A DNA stretch of 64,000 nt, taken from Halopelagius inordinatus. Its GTDB lineage: Archaea > Halobacteriota > Halobacteria > Halobacteriales > Haloferacaceae. Position numbers and translations under genes: made by a program. The stretch is taken from contig NZ_FOOQ01000004.1 in NCBI RefSeq assembly GCF_900113245.1, positions 120,441 to 184,440 on the forward strand, in the 5' to 3' direction. Numbering within the stretch: the stretch's first letter is position 1; the number at the start of each line of letters is the position of its first letter. Under the pieces are notes generated by a model. It was not told the origin of the DNA, did not search any database, and saw only the letters and a list, made by a program, of their open reading frames with translations. Below are positions 45,793 to 55,063 of the stretch, piece after piece.

Positions 45793-46794
45793 TCACTCGC
45801 TCGTCGGACGGGGGGCGTCGTCGGCCGGGACGTCCGCGTCCACCCCGGAACGACGGGCGGCGGCGACGTAGATACCGCACAGGACGACGGCACCGCCGAC
45901 GACGGTGGCGGGCGTCGGAACCTCCGCGAGGAGGACCAACGCGAGCACCGTGCTCCCGACGGGTTCGCCGAGAAGCGACACCGAGACGACGCTGGATTCG
46001 AGATGCGCGAGCGCCCAGTTGATGACGGTGTGACCGACGACGCCGGGGCCGACGGCCATCCCGAGAAAGAGCAGCCACTCCCGCGGCGGGTAGCCGACGA
46101 GCGCGTGTCCGCTGGCGACGGTGAGAGCGAGGAGGACGAGCGCACAGACGCCGTAGACGACGGTGACGTACGGAATCAACGACATCCGCTGTCGGAGCGA
46201 ACGACCGGCGAGGACGTACCCGGCGGCCGTCACCGCGCCGACGACCGCGAGGGCGTCGCCGTAGAGCGGAGCCTCGCCCGACAGCGACGCCTCCGCCGCC
46301 CCGCCGGGGTAGAGCGCGCCGAGACTGCCGGGGAGCCCGGCGAACAGAGCGGGGAAAAAGAGGTCACCGAGCGTCATCGTAACCATCCCGACGAGAGCGA
46401 CGCAGATACCCGCGACGACGCCCCGGGTGATGCGTTCGTTCAACAGCGCCCACGCCCCGACTGCGACGAAGAGCGGTTGGGCCTGAACGAGGGTGACGCT
46501 CGCCGCGACGCTGGTCCACTCCAGACTCTCGAACCACGAGGCGAAGTGGACGGCGAGGGCGACCCCGGCGGCGACGGCGACGAGGGCGTCGCGCCGCCCG
46601 AACGCGCGGAACGACTCCCGAGAGCGCGAGAACGCTACCGGCGCGAGGAGCGAGACGGTAAACAGCACCCGGTAGAACGCCTTCACGAGGCTCGGCGCCT
46701 CGCTAAATCGGACGAGGATGGCGCTCGTACTCACCGCGAGGACGGCGACGGAGAGGGCCAAAAGCGGGGACACCGCCGGGGACTGCCGGGACAT
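45793..46794 (-). CDS. DMT superfamily transporter (EamA type)
   Basis: The 333-residue protein has about ten hydrophobic helices in two EamA repeats (about 10-145 and 175-315). Signatures include VLAVSTSAILVRFSEAPSLVKAFYRVLF and, in the second half, LFLGMAVGPGVVGHTVINWALAHLESSVVSVSLLGEPVGSTVLALVLL. It is a drug/metabolite-type exporter of unknown substrate. It is only distantly similar to the DMT transporter at 15156-16121. It stands 58 bp downstream of a short flavoprotein gene on the same strand, so co-transcription is possible. Confidence 0.9.
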   Translation of the reverse strand: MSRQSPAVSPLLALSVAVLAVSTSAILVRFSEAPSLVKAFYRVLFTVSLLAPVAFSRSRESFRAFGRRDALVAVAAGVALAVHFASWFESLEWTSVAASVTLVQAQPLFVAVGAWALLNERITRGVVAGICVALVGMVTMTLGDLFFPALFAGLPGSLGALYPGGAAEASLSGEAPLYGDALAVVGAVTAAGYVLAGRSLRQRMSLIPYVTVVYGVCALVLLALTVASGHALVGYPPREWLLFLGMAVGPGVVGHTVINWALAHLESSVVSVSLLGEPVGSTVLALVLLAEVPTPATVVGGAVVLCGIYVAAARRSGVDADVPADDAPRPTSE

Positions 46795-46852
46795 ACCACA
46801 TCACACCGCCTCGTTCGGCTTACTCGTTTCGGGAGACAGAGGAGCGGACGGT

Positions 46853-47410
46853 CTACTCCGCGTCGTCGGGGACGTCGAAGTCGTGGAAGTGCTCGCCCTT
46901 CTCCTTCGAGAGGATGTTCAACGCGGCGGCGGACCCGTCGCCCGCGGCGATGTTGGCCTGCCACTCCTCGGCGCGGACCATCGCGCCCGTCGCGTAGGCG
47001 TCTTCGACGCTCGTCTGCATCTGGAGGTTCACGTCTACGAGGTCGTTGTCCGTGAACTCGCAGCCGAGTTCCTCCGCCACGTCGCGGTTCGCGCCGGTGG
47101 CGAGAACGAGGTAGTCGGCGTCGTGTTCCGTCTCGCCGTCGACGGTGACGGTGAAGCCGTCGTCCGTCGATTCGACGTCCGTCACTTCGTCGAACCGGAC
47201 GTCCGCGCCGAAGTTCTCGACTTGCTCGCGCATCCGTTCTATCAACTCGGTGCCGCCGACCTCTTCGATTCCCGGGTAGTTCCAGAGACGCGCCTTGTGC
47301 ATCCACGTCTCGTCGGTGTCGAAGACCACGGTGTCGAGGTCGTTCTTCGCAGTGTACAACGCCGCGCCGAGACCGGCGGGGCCGCCGCCGACGATTGCGA
47401 CTCGTGCCAT
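46853..47410 (-). CDS. Short FAD-dependent oxidoreductase, thioredoxin-reductase-like
   Basis: The 185-residue protein starts MARVAIVGGGPAGLGAALYTA (FAD-binding GxGxxG). It continues with HKARLWNYPGIEEVGG and ends with a C-terminal ATGAMVRAEEWQANIAAGDGSAAALNIL, both typical of thioredoxin reductase relatives. It lacks the NAD(P) insertion and the redox CxxC, being about 120 residues shorter than TrxR. It may oxidise a ferredoxin-type partner or act as an FAD-only reductase, which is inference. ATG 47410 is preferred over an upstream in-frame start. Confidence 0.84.
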   Translation of the reverse strand: MARVAIVGGGPAGLGAALYTAKNDLDTVVFDTDETWMHKARLWNYPGIEEVGGTELIERMREQVENFGADVRFDEVTDVESTDDGFTVTVDGETEHDADYLVLATGANRDVAEELGCEFTDNDLVDVNLQMQTSVEDAYATGAMVRAEEWQANIAAGDGSAAALNILSKEKGEHFHDFDVPDDAE

Positions 47411-47548
47411 ACGGAGCGTTACAGTACCAAGGGGAATCAGGATTGGGACCGCCACGGCAATTTTCCTACTTTTGGCACGAACGTGGTCAGGTCCGACGGA
47501 CCGATCCGCCCGCGGACCCGTTCGCCCGACGCGGGTACGAGAGCGACG

Positions 47549-48340
47549 TCAGTCCGCGTGCGTCGGTCGCTCCGCGTACGGGATGGGGTCTTCGCGCCCG
47601 ACGTTCCCGAACGCCTCCAGACGGTACACGCACGAGTCACAGGTGCCGCAGGCGGGCTCTTCGGCGCGATAACAGGACCACGTGGACTCGAAGGGGACGT
47701 CGAGTTCGACGCCGCGACGGACGATGTCCGTCTTCGAGTCGGTGACGAACGGCACCTCGATTCGTATCTCGGTCTCGGGTTTCGTTCCCGTCTCGACCAT
47801 CGCCTCGAACGCCTCGAAGAACTCGGGGCGGCAGTCGGGGTAACCCGCGTAGTCCTCCGAGTGCGCGCCGACGAAGACGGCGTCGCAGTCGTTGGCCTCG
47901 GCGTAAGAGACGGCCATAGAGAGCAGGTTCGCGTTCCGGAACGGGACGTAGGAGGTGGGTATCTCCTCGCTGTCCGGTTCTGCGTCCTCGACCGCCATCG
48001 AGTCGTCCGTGAGACTCGACGCGCCGATGCGCGAGAGGTGGTCCGTCTCGACGTGGAGAAAGTCCACCGCGTCGAGTTCCTCGGCGAGGGTCGTCGCGCA
48101 GTCGTACTCTTTGGTCTCCGTGTTCTGGCCGTAGGAGGTGTGCAGGACGTAGAGGTCGTACCCCCGCGCCGCCGCCTCGTAGGCCGTCGTCGCACTGTCC
48201 ATCCCGCCGGAGAGGAGGACGACGGCGCGCGTTCGGTCGTCCGCGGCGGCGGGACCCTGTTCGGCCGATTCGGCGTCGCGTTCGTCCGGTTCGATCTCGT
48301 GTTCTGTCGGTTCTGCGTCGGACGCGTCGTGTTCTGTCAT
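47549..48340 (-). CDS. queC: 7-cyano-7-deazaguanine (preQ0) synthase QueC
   Basis: The 263-residue ATP-dependent enzyme converts 7-carboxy-7-deazaguanine to preQ0, which archaea insert into tRNA position 15 to make archaeosine. The PP-loop is VVLLSGGMDSATTAYEA (about 40-56). The zinc Cys cluster is CYRAEEPACGTCDSC near the C-terminus. An acidic N-terminal extension of about 38 residues is unusual compared with bacterial QueC but typical of halophilic proteins. It is the last gene of queD-queE-queC, 28 bp after queE. Confidence 0.94.
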   Translation of the reverse strand: MTEHDASDAEPTEHEIEPDERDAESAEQGPAAADDRTRAVVLLSGGMDSATTAYEAAARGYDLYVLHTSYGQNTETKEYDCATTLAEELDAVDFLHVETDHLSRIGASSLTDDSMAVEDAEPDSEEIPTSYVPFRNANLLSMAVSYAEANDCDAVFVGAHSEDYAGYPDCRPEFFEAFEAMVETGTKPETEIRIEVPFVTDSKTDIVRRGVELDVPFESTWSCYRAEEPACGTCDSCVYRLEAFGNVGREDPIPYAERPTHAD

Positions 48341-48368
48341 GGGTGGTGTGAGAGTCGAAGTCGGTCGG

Positions 48369-49139
48369 TCAGGTCTCCGGCGCGTCGTTCCACAGGTCCA
48401 CGTGCAGACGTGGCGTGTAGCGGTAGCCGTACTCGGCCGCCAAGTCGGCGACGACGTTCCGGGTCGATTCGAGTTCTTCGCGGGTTTGGCCCTCGGGCAT
48501 GAGGAGAACGTCGTGGTCGTTCAGGTCGGCGTCGGTCCGTTCGCGAACGTCGGCGACGAGAGCGTCTATCTCGGCCATGTCGTCGGGGTCGGTGACGACG
48601 AACTTCAGTTGCGCCTCGTGGCGTTCCAGAAGCGTCGTCAGCGCCGCGAAGTCGATTCGTCGCGCTTCGTGGCGGGCCTCCCACTCGCCGGGGTCGCCCT
48701 TCGGCGCGTTCTCGGTCCGGGGGGTCGAAGTGGAGAGTTTCGGGCTGACGCTCGCGAGGTCCATCGGCGCGTCGGGCGCGAACGTCCCGTTCGTCTCCAC
48801 GGTGACGTGGTAGCCCTCCGCGGCGAGTCGTTCGAGAAGCGTCGTCGAGGCGTCGTGAAGCAGTGGTTCCCCCCCGGTGAGGACGACGTGGGTCGGGTCG
48901 CGGGCGGCGACTTCCTCGACGATTCGGTCCACGCTCAGCCACGCGTGCGTCGGTTCCCACGAGGTGTGATAGGAGTCGCAGAACCAACACCGGAGGTTGC
49001 ATCCGCTGGTCCGGACGAACGTGCTCGGGACGCCCGCGAGTTTGCCCTCGCCCTGCAGGGATGCGAACAGTTCGTTCACCGGGAGGGCGGGGCCATCGGG
49101 CGCGTCGCCGGGCCTCTCGACGGTCGAGGTGACCGGCAT
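48369..49139 (-). CDS. queE: 7-carboxy-7-deazaguanine synthase QueE
   Basis: The 256-residue radical SAM enzyme turns 6-carboxytetrahydropterin into 7-carboxy-7-deazaguanine. It carries the FASLQGEG substrate motif, the cluster-binding CNLRCWFC and the VVLTGGEPLLH strand. ATG 49139 (MPVTSTVERPGD) overlaps the queD stop as TGATG, which fixes the start. The longer open frame to 49400 is antisense-like Arg-rich sequence. It is the middle gene of the preQ0 operon. Confidence 0.94.
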   Translation of the reverse strand: MPVTSTVERPGDAPDGPALPVNELFASLQGEGKLAGVPSTFVRTSGCNLRCWFCDSYHTSWEPTHAWLSVDRIVEEVAARDPTHVVLTGGEPLLHDASTTLLERLAAEGYHVTVETNGTFAPDAPMDLASVSPKLSTSTPRTENAPKGDPGEWEARHEARRIDFAALTTLLERHEAQLKFVVTDPDDMAEIDALVADVRERTDADLNDHDVLLMPEGQTREELESTRNVVADLAAEYGYRYTPRLHVDLWNDAPET

Positions 49140-49633
49140 CAGCGAGAACCCGTGCAGAGTTCGCTCGTCTCGCGCACCGAGACGGACACCTCCGAGACGG
49201 TGTCCGGAAGCACGTCCGCGAGTTTCTCCTCTAAGACGACGGCCATCACCTCGGCCGTCGGGGGCGAATCGAGGACGACGGCGGCGTCGGCGTCGCCACT
49301 CGCCTCGAACGCCTCCACGAGGGGGTCGCCGGATTCGAGGAGGAACATGTGGTCCCACTCGTCTATCACGTCGGTCACGTCGCCTTTGTCCGCGACCCAC
49401 CCCTCCGCCGTGAGGTCGCCCACGAGTTCCACCGAAATCTCGTAGTTGTGGCCGTGCGGGCGGCTACATTTGCCGTCGTGATGGAGGAGCCTGTGGCCCG
49501 CGCTGATTCGGACGGGGCGGTCCGAACCGATTTCGAGGACGCGTTCGCCCGCCCGAGAAACCGTCGCGCCGGACTCGCTCCCCTTCGTGTCGGAACCGCG
49601 GCTCCGAGAAGATTGGAGTATTCTTTCGGTCAT
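49139..49633 (-). CDS. queD: 6-carboxytetrahydropterin synthase QueD
   Basis: The 164-residue product catalyses the second step of the preQ0 pathway, from dihydroneopterin triphosphate. The zinc histidines are in GHRLLHHDGKCSRPHGHNYEI (about 45-65), with the catalytic Cys included. DVTDVIDEWDHMFLLESGDPLV and PTAEVMAVVLEEKL complete the T-fold. About 38 residues precede the domain, so a later start is possible. It is the first gene of queDEC; the stop overlaps the queE start by 1 nt. Confidence 0.92.
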   Translation of the reverse strand: MTERILQSSRSRGSDTKGSESGATVSRAGERVLEIGSDRPVRISAGHRLLHHDGKCSRPHGHNYEISVELVGDLTAEGWVADKGDVTDVIDEWDHMFLLESGDPLVEAFEASGDADAAVVLDSPPTAEVMAVVLEEKLADVLPDTVSEVSVSVRETSELCTGSR

Positions 49634-49713
49634 CTCCCGATATTATCTCTGGCGAAGTCAAAAAGGCACTCATCGGTGCGCAGCCTTCGATACCGTCGGC
49701 GAACCGGTCGGTA

Positions 49714-50121
49714 TCAGTCGTCGGCGGTCGTCTCCGCGCCGACCGCTTCCCGCCACGAGTCGGGGACGCGGACGGACTCGCGCGTTTCGGGGTCGACGAC
49801 GACTTGGACGGACTCGCCGGTGGCGGCCACCTCGCCCTCGTGGGAGATTTCGTACGTCATCGTAAACGAGGAGTTGCCCACGTCGGTCACGTCGAGTTCG
49901 ACGGTCACCGTCCCGGTACCCTCGATGGGACGCCGGTACTGGAGTTCCAGAGAGGCGAGGACGATGCTGATGTCCGTGCTTCGGACGTCGAGTTCGTCCT
50001 CGAAAAAGCGGACGCGCGCCTGTTCGCAGTAGGTGGCGTAGACCGCGTTGTTGACGTGTCCGACCAGGTCGAGGTCGCTGAATCTGACGTCGAGTTCGGT
50101 CCGGTAGGGAAGTGCGCTCAC
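49714..50121 (-). CDS. Acyl-CoA thioesterase (hotdog fold, 4HBT/YbgC type)
   Basis: The 135-residue protein has the hotdog thioesterase signature VRFSDLDLVGHVNNAVYATYCEQAR, with the catalytic Asp in SDLDLVGHVNN. FEDELDVRSTDISIVLASLELQYRRPIEGTG follows. It should hydrolyse acyl-CoA thioesters. It is divergent from a MaoC-type hotdog hydratase 99 bp away; both act on acyl-CoA, so shared regulation is plausible. Confidence 0.88.
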   Translation of the reverse strand: MSALPYRTELDVRFSDLDLVGHVNNAVYATYCEQARVRFFEDELDVRSTDISIVLASLELQYRRPIEGTGTVTVELDVTDVGNSSFTMTYEISHEGEVAATGESVQVVVDPETRESVRVPDSWREAVGAETTADD

Positions 50122-50220
50122 GGGAGAGCCCTCGCCCGCGAGAGGTTAAGTTTCGACGGTTGCGGAGACGGGTCGCCGCGAACCGGAGCGTTCATCGCTC
50201 GCCTGCCGAACTCACGGCCG

Positions 50221-50625
50221 ATGCCAGTAGCCACCGTGGGTACGTCCGCGACTGCGTCGCTCGACGTGAGCGACTCGACTATCGCGGAGTTCGCCGCTCT
50301 CTCGGGCGACGACAACCCCCTCCACCTCGATGCGGAGTACGCCGCAGAGACGATGTTCGGCGGGCGAATCGCGCACGGAATGCTCGCCGCGTCCGTCGTC
50401 AGCGCCGCGGTCGGATCGCTTCCGGGCGACATCGTCTATCTGTCGCAGACCCTCTCGTTCGAGAATCCCGTCCGCGCGGGCGACGAAGTCATCGCCGACG
50501 TCGAAGTTGTCGAGGCACTCGGCGGCGACCGACTCCGCGTTCGGACCGCCGCCCGCGTCGGCGACGAACCCGTCGTCTCGGGGAAGGCGGTCATTCTCTC
50601 GGTGCCGCACGAGACCGACGGCTGA
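50221..50625 (+). CDS. MaoC family (R)-specific enoyl-CoA hydratase-like protein
   Basis: The 134-residue hotdog protein contains the hydratase-2 motif FAALSGDDNPLHLDAEYAAETMFGGRIAHGML, including the catalytic Asp and His. Likely roles are hydration of trans-enoyl-CoA for fatty acid metabolism or for supply of PHA precursors. ATG 50221 gives the standard N-terminus. It ends 3 bp before the convergent PMNDHG gene. Confidence 0.88.
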   Translation: MPVATVGTSATASLDVSDSTIAEFAALSGDDNPLHLDAEYAAETMFGGRIAHGMLAASVVSAAVGSLPGDIVYLSQTLSFENPVRAGDEVIADVEVVEALGGDRLRVRTAARVGDEPVVSGKAVILSVPHETDG

Positions 50626-50628
50626 GCG

Positions 50629-50916
50629 TCAGTCGACGGTTCGGGCCCGGTCGGCGTCGGCGCGGGTCGCGGGGGAGTCTCGGTGGAAATCGAGCACTCG
50701 CCAGACGTTCGACCGACCGCCCGCGCGGGCCATCGTGAGCGGAACCGTCGTTCCGGACGGGAGTTGCGACAGCGTCCGTCGCACCCGTTCCGACTCGTAG
50801 TCGACGAGATGCCGTGTCTCTCTCGTGTCCGCCACTTCGACTGTCATCGTTCCGTGGTCGTTCATCGGTCGGCGGACGACGACCGACCGCGGACGGGAGC
50901 CAGAGGATGTACGCAT
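50629..50916 (-). CDS. Uncharacterised haloarchaeal protein with PMNDHG motif (copy 2)
   Basis: The 95-residue protein (MRTSSGSRPRSVVVRRP) shares RRPMNDHGTMTVEVADTRETRHLVDYES, LPSGTTVPL and RSNVWRVL with the protein at 16919-17272. A TATA-like GTTTAAGC lies about 25-32 bp upstream on the minus strand. A TATATG-N5-CATATA inverted repeat (50952-50968) sits just beyond it. I do not recognise the function. Confidence 0.75.
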   Translation of the reverse strand: MRTSSGSRPRSVVVRRPMNDHGTMTVEVADTRETRHLVDYESERVRRTLSQLPSGTTVPLTMARAGGRSNVWRVLDFHRDSPATRADADRARTVD

Positions 50917-50951
50917 ACGCGACACCGACGGACGCGAGGAGCTTAAACTGA

Positions 50952-50968
50952 TATATGACTGCCATATA
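50952..50968 (-). promoter_or_regulatory. Inverted repeat upstream of PMNDHG copy 2
   Basis: TATATG and CATATA are perfect 6-bp arms with a 5-nt spacer. They lie just upstream of the TATA-like element of the gene ending at 50916, at a position typical for an activator or repressor site. Confidence 0.35.
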
Positions 50969-51068
50969 CTCGCACGGAGTACTCGATAGCGGTGGGAAAC
51001 CGACGCCGCGACGGTGCGGCGATAGCGGTGTGGCGAAGACGACGGTTCCGACGCCGCGATGGCGGCAG

Positions 51069-52439
51069 TTACGCCGCCCGGGGGCCGACGGGAGATGATT
51101 CCGTCCGGGAGGGGGCGAGCGTCGTCGGGGAGAGCGACCGCGAGGCGTTGCTCTCGGAGCGTTGATACTCTTGGAAGCGGACTCTGACGGCGACGTCCCG
51201 CCCGGTCACCTCCGTGATTCGGCGGTCGAGTTCCCCGGCCACGGACGGTGGGTCACCGCCGCCCGCCGTCCGCGACGCGACGACGGTCACCGTCTCCGGC
51301 GGCCCGGGGAAGAATCCGTCGCCGTACTCGAATCTGACGGCGACCGGTTCGGTGTCTCCGTACTCGGGTTGGCTCAGAGTGTCTTCGACCACCCCGGTGG
51401 CCGTTCGCTCGAACAACAACTGCTGACCGGCCGCGACGCCGACGACGCCCGCGACGAGGACGACTGCGAGTGCCGTGCCGACGAGGAGGAGACGGCGCTT
51501 TCGAGGGGCGTCAGACGGGAAGAGCCACCCCTTCTCGTCGGGGCCGTAGAACTGCAAGAGAACGGCGAACGCCCCGAGGTTGATGAGAAGTACCGTCACG
51601 AGGAGCAACAGCAGCGACCCGACGGCGATTCGGTACTCGCCCCACGCGAGTGCGATGCCGACGGTGGCCGCCGCCGGGATGAGGGCCGCGGCTATCATCA
51701 CGCCGATGAGCGACGTCGGCCCCTTGGTCGTGATGCCGAACGCGCCGGCGGCACCGGCGGTGAGTCCGACCACCATCGTGACGAATCCCGGAGAGATGCG
51801 GAGTCCGATGAGTTCGACCGAGGTGATATCGAGCGTCGAGGGCACGAATCCGAGAGCGAGGAGAACGTAACTGAACGCCCCCGCGGCGACGATACCGGTC
51901 ACGAGACCGGCGGCTTGGATCCAGATGCTGTTTGCGAGCATCTTCCTGTCGCCCGTCACCGCACCGACGGAAGCCGTCATGACGGGGCCGACGATGGGGG
52001 CGATGACCATCGACCCGACGACGACCGCGGGCGAATCGACGAGCAACCCCCCGGCGGCGATGACCGCGCTCAGAAAGATCATCGCGAGAAACGAGAACGT
52101 GTCTCGGCTCATGTCCTGGGCCTTCGACCGCAGTTCCATCTGCGTCAACGGGTCGAAGTCGTCGGCGAAGCGTTGTTTCAGCTCCTCTGAACGCGGCGAG
52201 ACCGAACTCTCCAAGGACTCGACGCTCAGATACTGGTCGCTCTCGACGCCCGCGTCCTCGAAGCGGTCCAGTACGTACCCGATGGCGTCGGTGGGAAGCG
52301 GTATCTCGACTAACCACTGTTCTTCCCGTTTGCTGCCCATCTGCGCCCGGTACCGAACGTAGTCGATGCCCTCGTCGTCCAGTACGTCGGTGACGTCCCC
52401 TAACTGGTCGTCGGAAACGAGCACCTGAATGCGTCGCAC
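51069..52439 (-). CDS. DUF389 (TIGR00341-type) membrane protein
   Basis: The 456-residue protein has a cytoplasmic N-terminal domain (about 1-90, MRRIQVLVSDDQLGDVTDVLDDEGIDYVRYR, ACT-like) and then a DUF389 membrane domain with about six helices (about 110-310, including MIFLSAVIAAGGLLVDSPAVVVGSMVIAPIVGPVM). A final helix and an extracellular C-terminal domain of about 120 residues follow. The function of the family is unknown; a transport or sensory role is often guessed. Confidence 0.87.
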   Translation of the reverse strand: MRRIQVLVSDDQLGDVTDVLDDEGIDYVRYRAQMGSKREEQWLVEIPLPTDAIGYVLDRFEDAGVESDQYLSVESLESSVSPRSEELKQRFADDFDPLTQMELRSKAQDMSRDTFSFLAMIFLSAVIAAGGLLVDSPAVVVGSMVIAPIVGPVMTASVGAVTGDRKMLANSIWIQAAGLVTGIVAAGAFSYVLLALGFVPSTLDITSVELIGLRISPGFVTMVVGLTAGAAGAFGITTKGPTSLIGVMIAAALIPAAATVGIALAWGEYRIAVGSLLLLLVTVLLINLGAFAVLLQFYGPDEKGWLFPSDAPRKRRLLLVGTALAVVLVAGVVGVAAGQQLLFERTATGVVEDTLSQPEYGDTEPVAVRFEYGDGFFPGPPETVTVVASRTAGGGDPPSVAGELDRRITEVTGRDVAVRVRFQEYQRSESNASRSLSPTTLAPSRTESSPVGPRAA

Positions 52440-52549
52440 ACCGGGCCTACGAACAACAGCGAAATATGACTTCGGGGCGCACGCCCGGTCACGGTCGAAG
52501 CCGAGGCGCGTCGCCGACGCTCCCCGTCGCTGTCGGCGCGAAAAACGAG

Positions 52550-52623
52550 TCCGCCCTCCCCGAATTGAACGGGGGACAAGCCGATCTACAGTCGGCTGCT
52601 CTACCAGGCTGAGCTAAGGGCGG
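52550..52623 (-). tRNA. tRNA-Tyr (anticodon GTA)
   Basis: On the minus strand this 74-nt gene has a 7-bp acceptor CCGCCCT/AGGGCGG, a D-arm GCTC/GAGC, an anticodon arm GCCGA-CTGTAGA-TCGGC giving anticodon GTA, and a T-arm around CCCCGTTCAATTCGGGG. The discriminator is A, as for archaeal tRNA-Tyr. No intron is visible. Confidence 0.95.
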
Positions 52624-52663
52624 TCCAGTTACACCTACCGCCGTCGCCCGACTTAAGAATTAC

Positions 52664-54952
52664 TCATCGGGCGTCGTCGCCGTCGGCGAGAAACCGCTCG
52701 ACGGCCCGGTCGATTTTCGCCTGCACCGCGTCGAGTTCCGGTATCGTCTTCGCGTTGTACGCTCGCTTCGAGCAGTCGGTGTGGTTCGGGACGATCTCGT
52801 GGGCCCGCATCGACGCCTCCGCGAGTCTCCGTTGGTGGGCCGTCGCCTCCCACTCGGGCATCGAGAGTTCCGAGACGGTGGATTTCGAGAGACTCGACTT
52901 GCCGCCCGAGGAGATGTCGCGCAGACTCCGCTGGTACGGCGCGGAGTTCAACAGCGCACAGAGGTAGTGCGCCTCCGCCTCGTCGTCCGTCGCGACGAAC
53001 ATGCAGTGGTCGCCGGGGACGACGGGTTTCTCGCCCAAAAACGGGTCCTCGACGGTGGAGACGACGGCGAAGTGGGGTTTGAACCCGAGACGACACCAGA
53101 CCACCTTGTAGTCGGCCCACGTGTACGGACCGAGGCCGAACAGGCCGTAGAACGGACCGTCGTCGAACCACGACGACCCGCGCGAGTCGAGGCGTTCGCG
53201 GTGGTCCTGTAAGTACGCGTACGTGTTCGGCGTCTCCTCGCGGACGGCCGACTCGTTGTCCTCTCCGGCGCGCCGTTGGGGGACGAGGTGGCGGTCGTAT
53301 CCGAACAGGCCGTACTTCACGACGTGTTTCGACTTCAGGTACGGGTAGACGTGGTCGGGTTCGAGAGTCCGAGCCTCGATGGTGTCGCCGTCGAGTCCGT
53401 ACACCGCCTTCGCGTCGTCTTTCACGCCGTGGCGGATGCGGTAGTCCGCGGGGCCGAGCGCACGGCGTTCGGCGTCGGCGCGGACCCACGGCCCGGCGGG
53501 CGTCTCGGGGTTCGCCGGGAGGTACGCCGTCTCCTCGCGGCCGAGCGTTCGGCGCATCGCGGAGAGCGAATCGAACGCCGGGGGCCCGGCGTCCTCGCGC
53601 CGCGCCCATCGCGTCGTCGGCACGCCCTCCCGTCCATCGTCGCTTCCGTCGTCTCCGCCGGTACTCTCGTCGGCCGACTGTCCGCCCCGGCCCACGGCGA
53701 GTCCGTAGAGGGCCGTCCCGGCGTCCACCTCCTCGCCGAACGGCGCGAGAGTCCCGAAATCGTGGATTCTTCGCATCGAGAGCGACCGGTCGCCGACGCG
53801 GCGGCGGCGGAGGAGTTCGCCCGCCGGACCGGTCAACAGGTCGCGCTTGAGGACGAACGCCGCGCCGCCGCCGTCGCTCAGGAGGCGGTGAACGCACGTC
53901 CACGCGAAGGGCACGGACACGTCGTCGTTGGCGTGGCCGAGGCGGGCGTTCCGGCCGCGGTGACAGAACAACTCCAGATTCGGGTCGGCCATCGGACCCT
54001 CGCGCCACCGGTCTTTCAGTCGTTCCGTCAGCGAGTCCCACGTCAACCACGGGGGGTTCCCGAGGAGGATATCGGCGCGTTCGCCCGAGAGCGGAGCGTC
54101 CGCGGCCGTCGCGTCGAGGGCGTCACCGAGGACGATGGGGAGGTCGAGAGAGAACGGTTCCGCCGCGGCAGAGAGGAGGGGTCGGAGCGCGAGGAGGACC
54201 GCGAGACGCGACGCGCGGACGGCGACGGGGTTGAGGTCGAATCCGCGGACGCTCTCTGCGACTCGCGTCGCCGCCGCGGCGGGGGCGACGTCCGGGTCCG
54301 ACGCGGAGAGGGCCGCGCGCTTCCGTTCGGCCGCCGCGGCGACGAACGCTCCCGCGCCGCACCCGGGGTCGAGCACCGTCGCGTCGACGAAGCCGACGGC
54401 GTCGGCGTCCGCATCCCCCTCGACGACCGTCTCGACGGCCAGTTCGGCGAGTCCGGTCGGCGTGTCGTACCGGCCGAACGCCCGCCGACCGAGGCGCGAT
54501 ACCGTCTCTCTGTGGAGGGTCGCGACGTCCTCGGGCGCGGCCGTGCGGACGAACCGCTCTGCCGCCTCGGCGACCCCTTCGCGCGTCGTCGCAGAGAGGT
54601 CGGTGGCGACGGCGTCGTGGACGGCGTCGAAGTCGGCGTCGAACGCTATCGCGGCACCGCCGCCGGGGCGAGTCGGCACCGACACGTCGAACGTACGTTC
54701 GGCGGCCGCGAGGAGTTCCGAGAGGAGGAAATCCAGAGAGAGCGTCTGGACGAACAGTTCCCGTGCGGCCGTCTTCGGCGGGCGGTCGTCGACGAGAGCG
54801 AAGACGTCGCCGTGTCTGTCGCGGACGAACCGCCGCCAGTCGGTCGCCACCGCCTCGGTCGTCTCCTCGCCCGCCCGAACGCGTTCCGAGAGTGCGGTGC
54901 GGTACTGTCGGACTGCGTCGTCTGCGAGGAACGTCGGTGCGGCGTTGGTCAT
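52664..54952 (-). CDS. Eco57I-like adenine-specific DNA methyltransferase
   Basis: The 762-residue protein has a SAM-binding motif I (TVLDPGCGAGAFVAAA), a RGFDLNPVAV loop and motif IV ILLGNPPWLTW, the catalytic NPPW of N6-adenine methylases. The long C-terminal half (about 430-762) should contain target recognition. No nuclease motif is obvious, so an orphan methylase or the modification part of a split system are both possible. ATG 54952 (MTNAAPTFLADDAV) is chosen over an open extension to 55015. It lies between an XPB-type helicase gene (111 bp upstream) and tRNA-Tyr. Confidence 0.82.
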   Translation of the reverse strand: MTNAAPTFLADDAVRQYRTALSERVRAGEETTEAVATDWRRFVRDRHGDVFALVDDRPPKTAARELFVQTLSLDFLLSELLAAAERTFDVSVPTRPGGGAAIAFDADFDAVHDAVATDLSATTREGVAEAAERFVRTAAPEDVATLHRETVSRLGRRAFGRYDTPTGLAELAVETVVEGDADADAVGFVDATVLDPGCGAGAFVAAAAERKRAALSASDPDVAPAAAATRVAESVRGFDLNPVAVRASRLAVLLALRPLLSAAAEPFSLDLPIVLGDALDATAADAPLSGERADILLGNPPWLTWDSLTERLKDRWREGPMADPNLELFCHRGRNARLGHANDDVSVPFAWTCVHRLLSDGGGAAFVLKRDLLTGPAGELLRRRRVGDRSLSMRRIHDFGTLAPFGEEVDAGTALYGLAVGRGGQSADESTGGDDGSDDGREGVPTTRWARREDAGPPAFDSLSAMRRTLGREETAYLPANPETPAGPWVRADAERRALGPADYRIRHGVKDDAKAVYGLDGDTIEARTLEPDHVYPYLKSKHVVKYGLFGYDRHLVPQRRAGEDNESAVREETPNTYAYLQDHRERLDSRGSSWFDDGPFYGLFGLGPYTWADYKVVWCRLGFKPHFAVVSTVEDPFLGEKPVVPGDHCMFVATDDEAEAHYLCALLNSAPYQRSLRDISSGGKSSLSKSTVSELSMPEWEATAHQRRLAEASMRAHEIVPNHTDCSKRAYNAKTIPELDAVQAKIDRAVERFLADGDDAR

Positions 54953-55063
54953 GGTTCGGTGTCTGTCGTCGGCCCTCGTCTGGACCGACCGATACACGAC
55001 CCAGAGATTCGCCACGACCGACTTAACGGTACTCGTTCGCGGAATCGACGGTCCGGGCTCGGC

